Origin: Tannerella sp.
GTDB lineage: Bacteria > Bacteroidota > Bacteroidia > Bacteroidales > Tannerellaceae
Reading direction: 5' to 3'
Assembly (NCBI GenBank): GCA_031283785.1
Contig: JAITBC010000185.1
Coordinates: 1 to 5,876 of the forward strand
DNA: 5,876 nucleotides
The translations under genes and the position numbers were made by a program. The notes beneath the pieces were generated by a model. That model worked only from the letters and a program-made list of their open reading frames with translations. It had not been told where the DNA came from and made no database searches. Within the stretch, counting starts at the first letter, position 1. Each line of letters begins with the position of its first letter. This document shows positions 1-5,876 of this stretch, piece after piece.

Positions 1-39
1 CAAGTCCATAGCGGCAGAACCGGTCTTTACCATTGTCAT
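1..39 (-). CDS. Start of a downstream reading frame, possibly pbpC (partial)
   Basis: An ATG at 39-37 overlaps the A2M TGA stop (38-36) as ATGA. It opens a frame of 13 codons, MTMVKTGSAAMDL, that runs off the window edge. Such an overlap usually marks translational coupling within an operon. Other possible starts in the same frame are the ATGs at 33 and 9. The fragment shows no membrane segment or motif, so its product cannot be identified from sequence. Bacterial A2M genes are commonly followed by pbpC, encoding the peptidoglycan synthase PBP1C, which makes that the first hypothesis. There is no terminator between the two frames. Confidence 0.5.
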   Translation of the reverse strand, partial: MTMVKTGSAAMDL

Positions 40-3000
40 TTGTAAACTTTCACCCGGCCTGCCGTTGTGCGGGCGCGCGCCGACGCATCGTACATCGCCT
101 CGCATAAAATTGCCGGGAATACAAATTCTCCCGTATACGAAGCCTGCAGGCGTACTTTTATCTCTTTCGTTCTTCCCGCAGGGAGATCGAAATAAGTAAG
201 CACACAATCGTCGCGCACATCCTGATAAACGGACTTGTCTTCATTATTCCCGATAGCGCCGGACGCGACCATCCGCTCATTGACGATTTCCCATCCGGAG
301 GGGATCATATGCGTCAGGGCGACATCCGAATAATCATTTCCTGCGCTGACGTTTGACACTTTGATGACAGCATAAAAATCTGTCCCCTGCATCAGATCCG
401 ACACATCGACGGGATCGCCTTTCATATCCGCATACGAAACGTCCAGCCGTATATTCTCAGACACGGCAGGCAGGTTATCAACGATGGGGCGGGTCTTGAC
501 GGACAGACCGACATACAGCGCTCCTTCGCTGCCGTTCTCCACCTTCACCTTCCCGGCCGGCGGACTGGCCGGTAACGTTTGCTGATATACAGCTTTCTGC
601 GTATTGACCTTCTTTTGCGGCTTGCCGTTCAATGACCATTCAAAATCAAATTTCCCCGACATTTTCGAGGCAAACCGCCCCATAGCAACCATTGCATAAG
701 CCGTACTCTGGGTAGAGAAATACGTTTCGTGAGACAGGTTTCCGGAAATTTTCCGAGCCTGCCTGAACGCTTCTTCCTGCTTATCCATCAAGAGCAAAGT
801 CTCGAGAATCATGGCTTCGTCGCGGGAATACGAGCCGTAAGTCGGATTATTTGACGAATAAGGCTCAACAGCGGAAGATACATTGAATACAAGCTCATTT
901 GCCGCATCCTGCCGGCCGCACATCGCATAAGCCGCCGCCAGACGCCAGCGCGACTGCAATGACAAGTCCTTGACTTCCTTTAGCCGGTTCATGGCAGCCA
1001 TCTCCGGAGCGCCTGCCAATGCAAGCGTATACAGGCGGTATGCCTGCAGGAAGTCCGCCTGGCTGTATGCATAACGCCTGTTGAAATCATTGTTCATACG
1101 CCAATTCCGGGCGACACTGCGCTGATAACTTATCCATCGGTTTATAACGCCGCTGTTCACATTATAACCTCGCTCCACAGCTAAAACAAGGAAATTGCCG
1201 GCATACGACGATACCCAGTCGTTTACGGCGCCCTCGCCTGCCCAATAAGCAAAACCGCCGTTGGCCGACTGTCGCTTGTAGAGGTTCAGGATCGCTTCCG
1301 TTATATTCTTTTTCGTCTGTTCCGTTTCACGCCCGTCCATTTCTTTCAACTCGGAGAGGTATAACAGCGGCAATGCACACGAAGTCAATTGCTCCGTACA
1401 GTAATGACGGTAATCGTACAAAAAATCAAAACGGCGGCTTATATCTACAGCCGGTATGCGCGACATCTCGATCTTCGCCCAGCTACCTTCTCCGCTGAAC
1501 GTGTCAAATGCATAATCAAATTCGACGGACCGGCCTTTTTCAAGCATTTTACTTTCGTATGTAAGAGCCGGCGGATTCGGATTGCGGATTTCTATTTCGA
1601 TCGTCTCTGTTGAAGTGTGCCCGCCGCCCGCAGCTGTGACGGTGACCGTTTCCATGCCCGTCTCTGCGCCCGTTTTCATCGGGAAGTAGACAATATTATC
1701 GCCCGGAGCTTTGAATGTCGACGATCTGCTGTTTCCGTCCGTCGTTGTCAGCTTGCCGGCAGTCTCGACCTTAACGGTTACATTCTTCACATTCTCTTCC
1801 ATAGCAAATATATTGACGGGCAAAGAAATCTTTTCGCCGACACTCAACACGCGCGGAAGCGATGACAACGACATCACCGGCGCACGTACCGCAACGGTCT
1901 TATCCGCTTTCCCGTAAGCGCCGTCCTGTCCGGCAACCACCATCACCCTGACGGATCCTGCGTACGAGGGCAGGCGCAACGTATGCGTCTTTTCTTCGCC
2001 GGCGTTCAACGTCAGAGGCCCCAGATAAATAACGACAGGCTTAAAACGGTTTGCCTTAACGACGGAAGCATTCATCAAGTCCGCATCGCCTCCGACAGCA
2101 AACAGCGAGCCGTATTTCCCGGCATAAGCGCCCATAACGTTATCGAACATATCCCAGGTGCGAATACCCAATGCTTCGCGGGCGTAAAATTCATTCCACG
2201 GATCCGGCGTTTTGAAATTTGTCAGATCAAGCAATCCTTCATCAACAACGGCAAGCGTATAAGTCATCGGCCTCCCGTTTTCTTCCTTCACTTTAATTTC
2301 AAATACGGTTTCCGGTTTCAATACGTCGGCCATTGTGATCACAGGCGCAAGCACGGATTCTCTGTTGGAGACGAAGACCGGCACAACGCCGTACATGCGT
2401 ATGGGCATATCTGCCGTTGCCGCATGAGGCTGAAGCAACGATATATGCATATATACGTTCGGCGACATGTCTTCCGTCACCTTAAAGGCATATCTCGTAT
2501 CGCTTCCTGCCGCCAGGTCGATCCACACGCGACGCATCACTTCGGAGCCGTTTTCAAATGCAATCAAAGCGCGTCCTCCCGAAGCCGTTGCCGGGATCGT
2601 CGCGACCGCTTCTTCACCGACATCATACGATTCCTTATCTAACGAGAACGACAACATCTTTATCCCGCTCGGATCGTTTTTGTTCGAACGGCCGCGCCAC
2701 GAAGGCCAGTCTACAAGAACAGCCCCGCCGGTAGCATGGCCGCTCTCCATATCTTTCACGAACACAAGATAGCGCCCCCACTCGGGATAATCGACGCGGA
2801 ATTTTATTTGCCCTTTCCCGCCGACAGTCTTCAGTTTGCCTGCATACACGGGCGTGTAATTCGTGTTGTTGATATACGAGGCGAAAGATTCGTTTTCGCT
2901 TTCCCACCACCAGCTCCATCCTATCCGATATATCTTAAACTCCAGGTTATTACGGCTCAAGGGCTTTCCTTCGGCGCTAAGCGTCACCACGTCAAAAATA

Positions 3001-5654
3001 TGGTCTTCGTCGGTAAACAAATAGTTTTCGTCTTCCCTGCGGTTGAAATTGACGCCTGTATACGACGAATAAGGCGAGAAAGGAACGGACTGCGTGAATA
3101 TGCCGGCGTCGCCTCCCGGTTCGAATACGCGGCATGTAATATACGCACGCAGCATACCCGGCGCGTTCTCGGCTAAAGGCGTTTTCATTTCGAAAGCGAC
3201 ATTTCCGTTTTCATCCAGTTTGCCGGAAAAAACCTCTGTCCTGCTTGATGAAAATTCGGTCGCAGGATGATTGAAAATATACTGTTCATACCCTTTGAAC
3301 TGCGTCGACACTTTACTGAGCAAAAGCTCCGTTTTCACATCAAGGTTACGCGCCGTAACGCCTGTTAACCATTGCGAATGTATCCCTACGGAGACCGTAC
3401 CCTTCGAAGCCTCTATAACATCCGGCAAGTTAAGGTTTATTTTCAGGCGGTTGGGTTTTATCGTTTCAATACGCAGGGATTTATGGAACGATGCGCCTCC
3501 CGCTTTCACATAAGCGTTCCACAGTCCCGTAGGGTCGCCCGCCCCGGTCGGCACGTCGAAAGTATACAAGCCGCCGACGCCTGTTGTCGACGTCATCTTT
3601 TTGTAAAACTGCCCGTGCGGATTATAAATTTCGAATGTGACGGGATGATTTTCCGGTATCTTTTTCCCGCGATCTTCGAGCATGAATGCTATATGCAGCG
3701 TATCGCCGGGACGCCACACGCCGCGTTCGCCGTAAATATATCCTTTAAGCCCTTTCTTCAGTTCCATACCTCCGACGTCAAAGCGGCTCAACATATTTTC
3801 CTGACCGTCGGTCATACGCAAATACGCCTTCTGTTCGCCTGTCGAAGCAACTAATATAAAGGGCTTTTTCTTTAACGACAGGACAGTGAAACCATTCTCG
3901 TCCGTAACGCCTGTGCCTGTCGGCTGTAGCTGGAAATTATACGCAGTTACTTTCGCCCCCTGAACCGACCTGGTATCAAGAAGATTGGTAACAGCCACCC
4001 AAACCGTATTGTTTGCATTACTTTTCGCAATCATACCGAGATCGGACGCCAGCACATTCGTCACCGCCTTGCGCTGAGACTGCATATAATATGTCGGATG
4101 GCAGGGATTATCCCTTTCATTCCAATCATAAAGGTTCCAGTCGACCTTCAAATCATATCCGTCATAATAATAAACCGTCGGTTCATCCCAATATTTTTCA
4201 TCCTCCTCGCTTAACGCACCTTCTTCGCCGGAAATATCCGTCATCCCGACAGTTCCGGCGAGAACGCGTTCACGTTCTACTTCATAATCTTCACATTCAT
4301 ACGAAGCATACTCCTTCCGGAACGACAATTCGATGCGATAGATCGCTCCCGGTTGCTGCTTAACAAGTTTCGTCAGATTGATGGAATAATTCTCCCATCG
4401 GGAAATATCTTTTGCAGGGTTCGTATCAAGGCGGAACGTCTTTTTATAAACAAGGCGTCCGGCACGGCGCAACTGGTAAGAAGCGCTTTCTTCCAGTACA
4501 TTATCCTGAAGAAACATCATCACATTATTTTCAAAAATACGAATTACCTTAAGATCGACGGCATGGAGGGCTACCGCACGGAAAGGCAATATCAAATGCT
4601 CCGAACCCGGCATGACGATTCCCTTGGATAATATTTCGACCTGCGGTTTCAGCTTCTCAAAAGACAGCGTAAACTCCTTCACATCTCCCAACGCATCGCC
4701 GGTCAGGCTTTTCATTTCGGCATGAACGACGACATTCAGTTCGTCCATGCCGGATGGGCGCGTAAAATAAACCATCACCCGGTTTGCCTGTACCTGCACA
4801 CTATAATCGGATATATCCGGGAGGGTTATCATACTTTTCAAATCCTGCGATTCGGATACAGGATCGGAAAAGACAAGTCGCAGTCCGTATTCCGGCGAAC
4901 CTGTCATTTCATATTCATACAAACTGAACCGCCCCTTAGCCGGTATAACTGCGGGAACAGTCTCTTTACGTTTTATTTTCCCCGCCGCGCCGTCGAGCAG
5001 AAAGAGCAGCTCTCGAACCTTGTCCGTCCGCGTTATACCGGATACAAAAAACTTGAACTCACGGGCATTATCCCAACCTTCTACCGTTACTTCGACCTTA
5101 CGATTGTCCAATGTGGCAGTCACCATTTTTTTTACGACGTCGGGACTCACAATTTTATCAATCATCAGCTCTCCACGCACGACCACCGTATTATCCGGAA
5201 GAAATTCTACCGGTTCGACCGAGACTTTAAACGTATGCTCTTCTACACGGAATGAAAAATTAAATTCGGCATATTTTTTTTCCACATCCAACACTTTCCC
5301 CAGTGCAAACTTCACCTTATACGCCGCGCCTGCCTGTATCTCGCCTTCTTCCGGCACATACTCAACCGTATTCGCGTTCAGCCAGTGAGCTTTACCTTTC
5401 ACTGAAGGCGAAAATGAAAATAATTTCCCGTCAATTTCTTTCGTCCGTACTTCTTCCGGCTGTTCTTTCGTTAATTCAACAATGATCGTCGAACCGGCAG
5501 AAATCATACCTCCCGTATATGCAGATATATACGGAGAGAAGGCTGCCTGCGACACAGTCTCGCCCTTCGGCTTGCAGGAATAAAACAAATTGCATGTTAT
5601 CATGATAATAACCGTAGCAAAAACAGATAGCGTACATTTCATAAAACAAATCAT
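36..5654 (-). CDS. Bacterial alpha-2-macroglobulin family lipoprotein, thioester-containing
   Basis: This is a large periplasmic protease-trap protein of the bacterial A2M family, a relative of E. coli YfhM (ECAM), at 1,872 residues. Domains in order are: a lipoprotein signal peptide (1-27, lipid Cys27); an N-terminal Ig/MG-like domain (about 35-135); further MG-like beta domains to about 430; a Tyr/Asp/Glu-rich linker (about 455-520); an MG3-like domain around Trp552; an MG2 domain with YGERGVWRPGD (641-651); more MG domains; and a bait-region domain with LDKESYDVGEE (from 1005). VDEGLLDL (1137-1144) and GPLTLNAGEE follow. The thioester domain has CTEQ (1419-1422), GGFAYW (1466-1471), DWVSSYAG (from 1479) and STQSTAYAM (around 1649). 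An MG10-type C-terminal domain runs from about 1735. The family mechanism is protease cleavage of the bait followed by covalent capture by the thioester. There is no frameshift or truncation. Met5 (base 5642), followed by Lys6, is an equally plausible or better start, giving a 23-residue signal peptide. The family call is very secure; the domain edges are approximate. Confidence 0.97.
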   Translation of the reverse strand: MICFMKCTLSVFATVIIMITCNLFYSCKPKGETVSQAAFSPYISAYTGGMISAGSTIIVELTKEQPEEVRTKEIDGKLFSFSPSVKGKAHWLNANTVEYVPEEGEIQAGAAYKVKFALGKVLDVEKKYAEFNFSFRVEEHTFKVSVEPVEFLPDNTVVVRGELMIDKIVSPDVVKKMVTATLDNRKVEVTVEGWDNAREFKFFVSGITRTDKVRELLFLLDGAAGKIKRKETVPAVIPAKGRFSLYEYEMTGSPEYGLRLVFSDPVSESQDLKSMITLPDISDYSVQVQANRVMVYFTRPSGMDELNVVVHAEMKSLTGDALGDVKEFTLSFEKLKPQVEILSKGIVMPGSEHLILPFRAVALHAVDLKVIRIFENNVMMFLQDNVLEESASYQLRRAGRLVYKKTFRLDTNPAKDISRWENYSINLTKLVKQQPGAIYRIELSFRKEYASYECEDYEVERERVLAGTVGMTDISGEEGALSEEDEKYWDEPTVYYYDGYDLKVDWNLYDWNERDNPCHPTYYMQSQRKAVTNVLASDLGMIAKSNANNTVWVAVTNLLDTRSVQGAKVTAYNFQLQPTGTGVTDENGFTVLSLKKKPFILVASTGEQKAYLRMTDGQENMLSRFDVGGMELKKGLKGYIYGERGVWRPGDTLHIAFMLEDRGKKIPENHPVTFEIYNPHGQFYKKMTSTTGVGGLYTFDVPTGAGDPTGLWNAYVKAGGASFHKSLRIETIKPNRLKINLNLPDVIEASKGTVSVGIHSQWLTGVTARNLDVKTELLLSKVSTQFKGYEQYIFNHPATEFSSSRTEVFSGKLDENGNVAFEMKTPLAENAPGMLRAYITCRVFEPGGDAGIFTQSVPFSPYSSYTGVNFNRREDENYLFTDEDHIFDVVTLSAEGKPLSRNNLEFKIYRIGWSWWWESENESFASYINNTNYTPVYAGKLKTVGGKGQIKFRVDYPEWGRYLVFVKDMESGHATGGAVLVDWPSWRGRSNKNDPSGIKMLSFSLDKESYDVGEEAVATIPATASGGRALIAFENGSEVMRRVWIDLAAGSDTRYAFKVTEDMSPNVYMHISLLQPHAATADMPIRMYGVVPVFVSNRESVLAPVITMADVLKPETVFEIKVKEENGRPMTYTLAVVDEGLLDLTNFKTPDPWNEFYAREALGIRTWDMFDNVMGAYAGKYGSLFAVGGDADLMNASVVKANRFKPVVIYLGPLTLNAGEEKTHTLRLPSYAGSVRVMVVAGQDGAYGKADKTVAVRAPVMSLSSLPRVLSVGEKISLPVNIFAMEENVKNVTVKVETAGKLTTTDGNSRSSTFKAPGDNIVYFPMKTGAETGMETVTVTAAGGGHTSTETIEIEIRNPNPPALTYESKMLEKGRSVEFDYAFDTFSGEGSWAKIEMSRIPAVDISRRFDFLYDYRHYCTEQLTSCALPLLYLSELKEMDGRETEQTKKNITEAILNLYKRQSANGGFAYWAGEGAVNDWVSSYAGNFLVLAVERGYNVNSGVINRWISYQRSVARNWRMNNDFNRRYAYSQADFLQAYRLYTLALAGAPEMAAMNRLKEVKDLSLQSRWRLAAAYAMCGRQDAANELVFNVSSAVEPYSSNNPTYGSYSRDEAMILETLLLMDKQEEAFRQARKISGNLSHETYFSTQSTAYAMVAMGRFASKMSGKFDFEWSLNGKPQKKVNTQKAVYQQTLPASPPAGKVKVENGSEGALYVGLSVKTRPIVDNLPAVSENIRLDVSYADMKGDPVDVSDLMQGTDFYAVIKVSNVSAGNDYSDVALTHMIPSGWEIVNERMVASGAIGNNEDKSVYQDVRDDCVLTYFDLPAGRTKEIKVRLQASYTGEFVFPAILCEAMYDASARARTTAGRVKVYK
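1389..1400 (-). other. Thioester motif Cys-Thr-Glu-Gln of the A2M protein
   Basis: Codons TGT ACG GAG CAA encode Cys1419-Thr-Glu-Gln1422, matching the family pattern C-x-E-Q. In active A2M and complement proteins, Cys and Gln join as an internal thioester that reacts with the attacking protease. The context is Y1415-R-H-Y-C-T-E-Q-L-T-S, and conserved blocks of the thioester domain follow at the expected distance. An intact motif separates this protein from thioester-less bacterial A2Ms such as YfaS. Tyr1415 lies four residues before the Cys, the place of a thioester-shielding Tyr described in Salmonella A2M. Confidence 0.93.
2043..2102 (-). other. Candidate bait or exposed linker segment of the A2M protein
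   Basis: Residues 1185-1204 read F-A-V-G-G-D-A-D-L-M-N-A-S-V-V-K-A-N-R-F. They lie between the VDEGLLDL...FYAREALG block and the conserved KPVVIYLGPL block that opens the next domain. The segment is rich in Gly, Asp, Asn and Ala, with Lys1200 and Arg1203 as possible cut sites, so it looks like an exposed loop. Bait regions vary in sequence, so the placement is inferred from position and composition alone. The conserved part of the bait-region domain itself is further upstream, from about residue 1000. Confidence 0.35.
5574..5654 (-). other. Lipoprotein signal peptide with lipobox FYSC
   Basis: Residues 1-27 of the A2M protein form a short start with one Lys (Lys6), a hydrophobic core (about 9-24) and the lipobox F24-Y25-S26-C27. 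Leu sits at -4 rather than the classical -3, a looseness seen in Bacteroidetes lipoproteins. Cys27 would be lipidated and become the mature N-terminus. The residues after it are K-P-K-G-E, with no run of Asp/Glu. The acidic surface-export signal known in Bacteroidetes lipoproteins is therefore missing, and the protein should face the periplasm. Which membrane holds it cannot be read from the sequence. Cys21 (ITC) is a poorer alternative because its -1 residue is Thr. Confidence 0.8.
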
Positions 5655-5735
5655 TTAAACAATTTTATCTCTAATCATCTTACAAAGATACATAAAATCA
5701 CACAATAATGCGAACGAAAATAAAATCTTTTTCAT
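5655..5735 (-). CDS. Possible 26-codon upstream reading frame (doubtful)
   Basis: An ATG at 5735 opens 26 codons beginning MKKILFSFALLCDFMYLC and ending at TAA (5657-5655), directly against the A2M ATG as TAAATG, in the same frame. The Lys-Lys-hydrophobic start resembles a signal peptide. Against it, the predicted promoter lies inside this frame, so the main transcript would not carry it, and there is no ribosome binding site. It may be a leader peptide on a longer transcript, a relic of an older N-terminus, or chance. Confidence 0.15.
   Translation of the reverse strand: MKKILFSFALLCDFMYLCKMIRDKIV
5683..5714 (-). promoter_or_regulatory. Bacteroidetes-type promoter for the A2M gene
   Basis: On the minus strand the -7 box TATCTTTG (5690-5683) matches the Bacteroidetes consensus TAnnTTTG exactly. 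TTCG (5714-5711) lies 20 bp upstream, one mismatch from the -33 consensus TTTG, and the spacing is the expected one. Transcription would begin near 5677, leaving a leader of about 20 to 35 bases depending on which start codon is used. The leader is A-rich (AGAGATAAAATTG) with no strong Shine-Dalgarno, as is usual in this phylum. Confidence 0.65.
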
Positions 5736-5752
5736 GACGTGTGATGTTTTAT
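5692..5752. repeat. Spaced imperfect inverted repeat flanking the -33 box
   Basis: The left arm is ATAAA-ATCACAC (5692-5703) and the right arm is GTGTGAT-gt-TTTAT (5739-5752). The inner 7 bp pair perfectly and the outer 5 bp pair past a 2-base bulge. The arms are 35 bases apart. The left arm sits between the -33 and -7 boxes and the right arm about 25 bp upstream of the -33 box. The 7-bp half-site centres are 42 bp apart, close to four helical turns, which would suit a looping or dimeric regulator. The order TCACA...TGTGA is opposite to a CRP site. The regulatory role is inferred, and chance in AT-rich DNA is possible. Confidence 0.35.
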
Positions 5753-5816
5753 AATTGATAATATCGTTACAAAATTATATAAAATTCTATGATTCCCAAA
5801 CGCATATGAATAATTT

Positions 5817-5866
5817 TCTTTTTTGCAGAGGAACGTCAGGACTCTCTTTTGTAAAAACAAAAAAGA
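5817..5866. repeat. AT-rich inverted repeat near the window edge
   Basis: A perfect 9-bp inverted repeat has TCTTTTTTG (5817-5825) pairing with CAAAAAAGA (5858-5866), and an inner AGAG/CTCT pairing (5827-5830 with 5842-5845). A competing hairpin is TTTTGT-AAAA-ACAAAA (5847-5862). The central GAGGAACGTCAGGACTC (5828-5844) is the only GC-richer patch in the upstream region. It could be a transcript end from a neighbour, a regulatory element or an interspersed repeat; nothing here decides between them. Confidence 0.3.
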
Positions 5867-5876
5867 TAACAATGCC

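Noticed and set aside
1983..2642. Plus-strand open frame of 219 codons antisense to the A2M gene
   Set aside because: Its peptide is rich in Arg, His, Cys and Phe with no domain or signal. It lies fully opposite conserved A2M coding sequence, so it is a shadow of that gene's codon pattern.
4722..5255. Plus-strand open frame of 177 codons antisense to the A2M gene
   Set aside because: The same reasons apply: no recognisable motif, composition typical of antisense translation, and complete overlap with the real gene.
5698..5744. CRP-type site from TCACA and TGTGA half-sites
   Set aside because: A CRP site has TGTGA-N6-TCACA. Here the order is reversed and the half-sites are 37 bases apart.
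5755..5783. Plus-strand sigma70-like promoter, TTGATA then 17 bp then TATAAA
   Set aside because: It matches the E. coli consensus well, but Bacteroidetes primary sigma factors use TTTG/TAnnTTTG. The match is expected by chance in AT-rich DNA, and no gene is seen starting soon after it.
5828..5844. Resemblance of GAGGAACGTCAGGACTC to the conserved 5' core of RNase P RNA
   Set aside because: The RNase P core reads GAGGAAAGTCC. Here the spacing and bases differ after GAGGAA, and no other RNase P landmarks are present.

Overview
The window is almost entirely one gene on the minus strand. It encodes a 1,872-residue alpha-2-macroglobulin (A2M) family lipoprotein with an intact Cys-x-Glu-Gln thioester motif. 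The call rests on family signatures visible in order along the protein: a lipoprotein signal peptide, a tandem array of macroglobulin-like beta domains, an MG2-type motif (YGERGVWRPGD), a bait-region domain (YDVGEE), the VDEGLL and GPLTLNAGEE blocks, the thioester domain, and a C-terminal MG10-type domain.

The organism looks like a member of the Bacteroidota, probably Bacteroidales. The gene is preceded by a perfect Bacteroidetes-type -7 box (TATCTTTG) with a one-mismatch -33 box 20 bp upstream. There is no strong Shine-Dalgarno sequence. The lipobox is of the loose Bacteroidetes kind (FYSC), and the coding DNA is of moderate GC beside very AT-rich intergenic DNA. The genus cannot be read from this window.

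Layout: bases 1-39 (minus strand) hold the first 13 codons of a following reading frame, whose ATG overlaps the A2M stop codon (ATGA). In many bacteria the A2M gene is followed by pbpC, which encodes penicillin-binding protein 1C, so that is the natural guess, but the 13 codons do not prove it. Bases 36-5654 are the A2M gene. Bases 5655-5876 are an AT-rich upstream region. It holds the promoter, a spaced inverted repeat around the -33 box, a 26-codon in-frame upstream reading frame whose stop abuts the A2M start, and a second inverted repeat near the window edge.

As a working model, bacterial A2M is a membrane-anchored periplasmic protease trap. An invading protease cuts the bait region, the protein changes shape, and the thioester links covalently to the protease. 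Pairing with PBP1C would couple protease defence to cell-wall repair after envelope damage.

No new defence or mobile system is visible. The points worth a second look are the unusual residues around the thioester, a second cysteine seven residues after it, possible disulfide pairs, and the structure of the upstream region.
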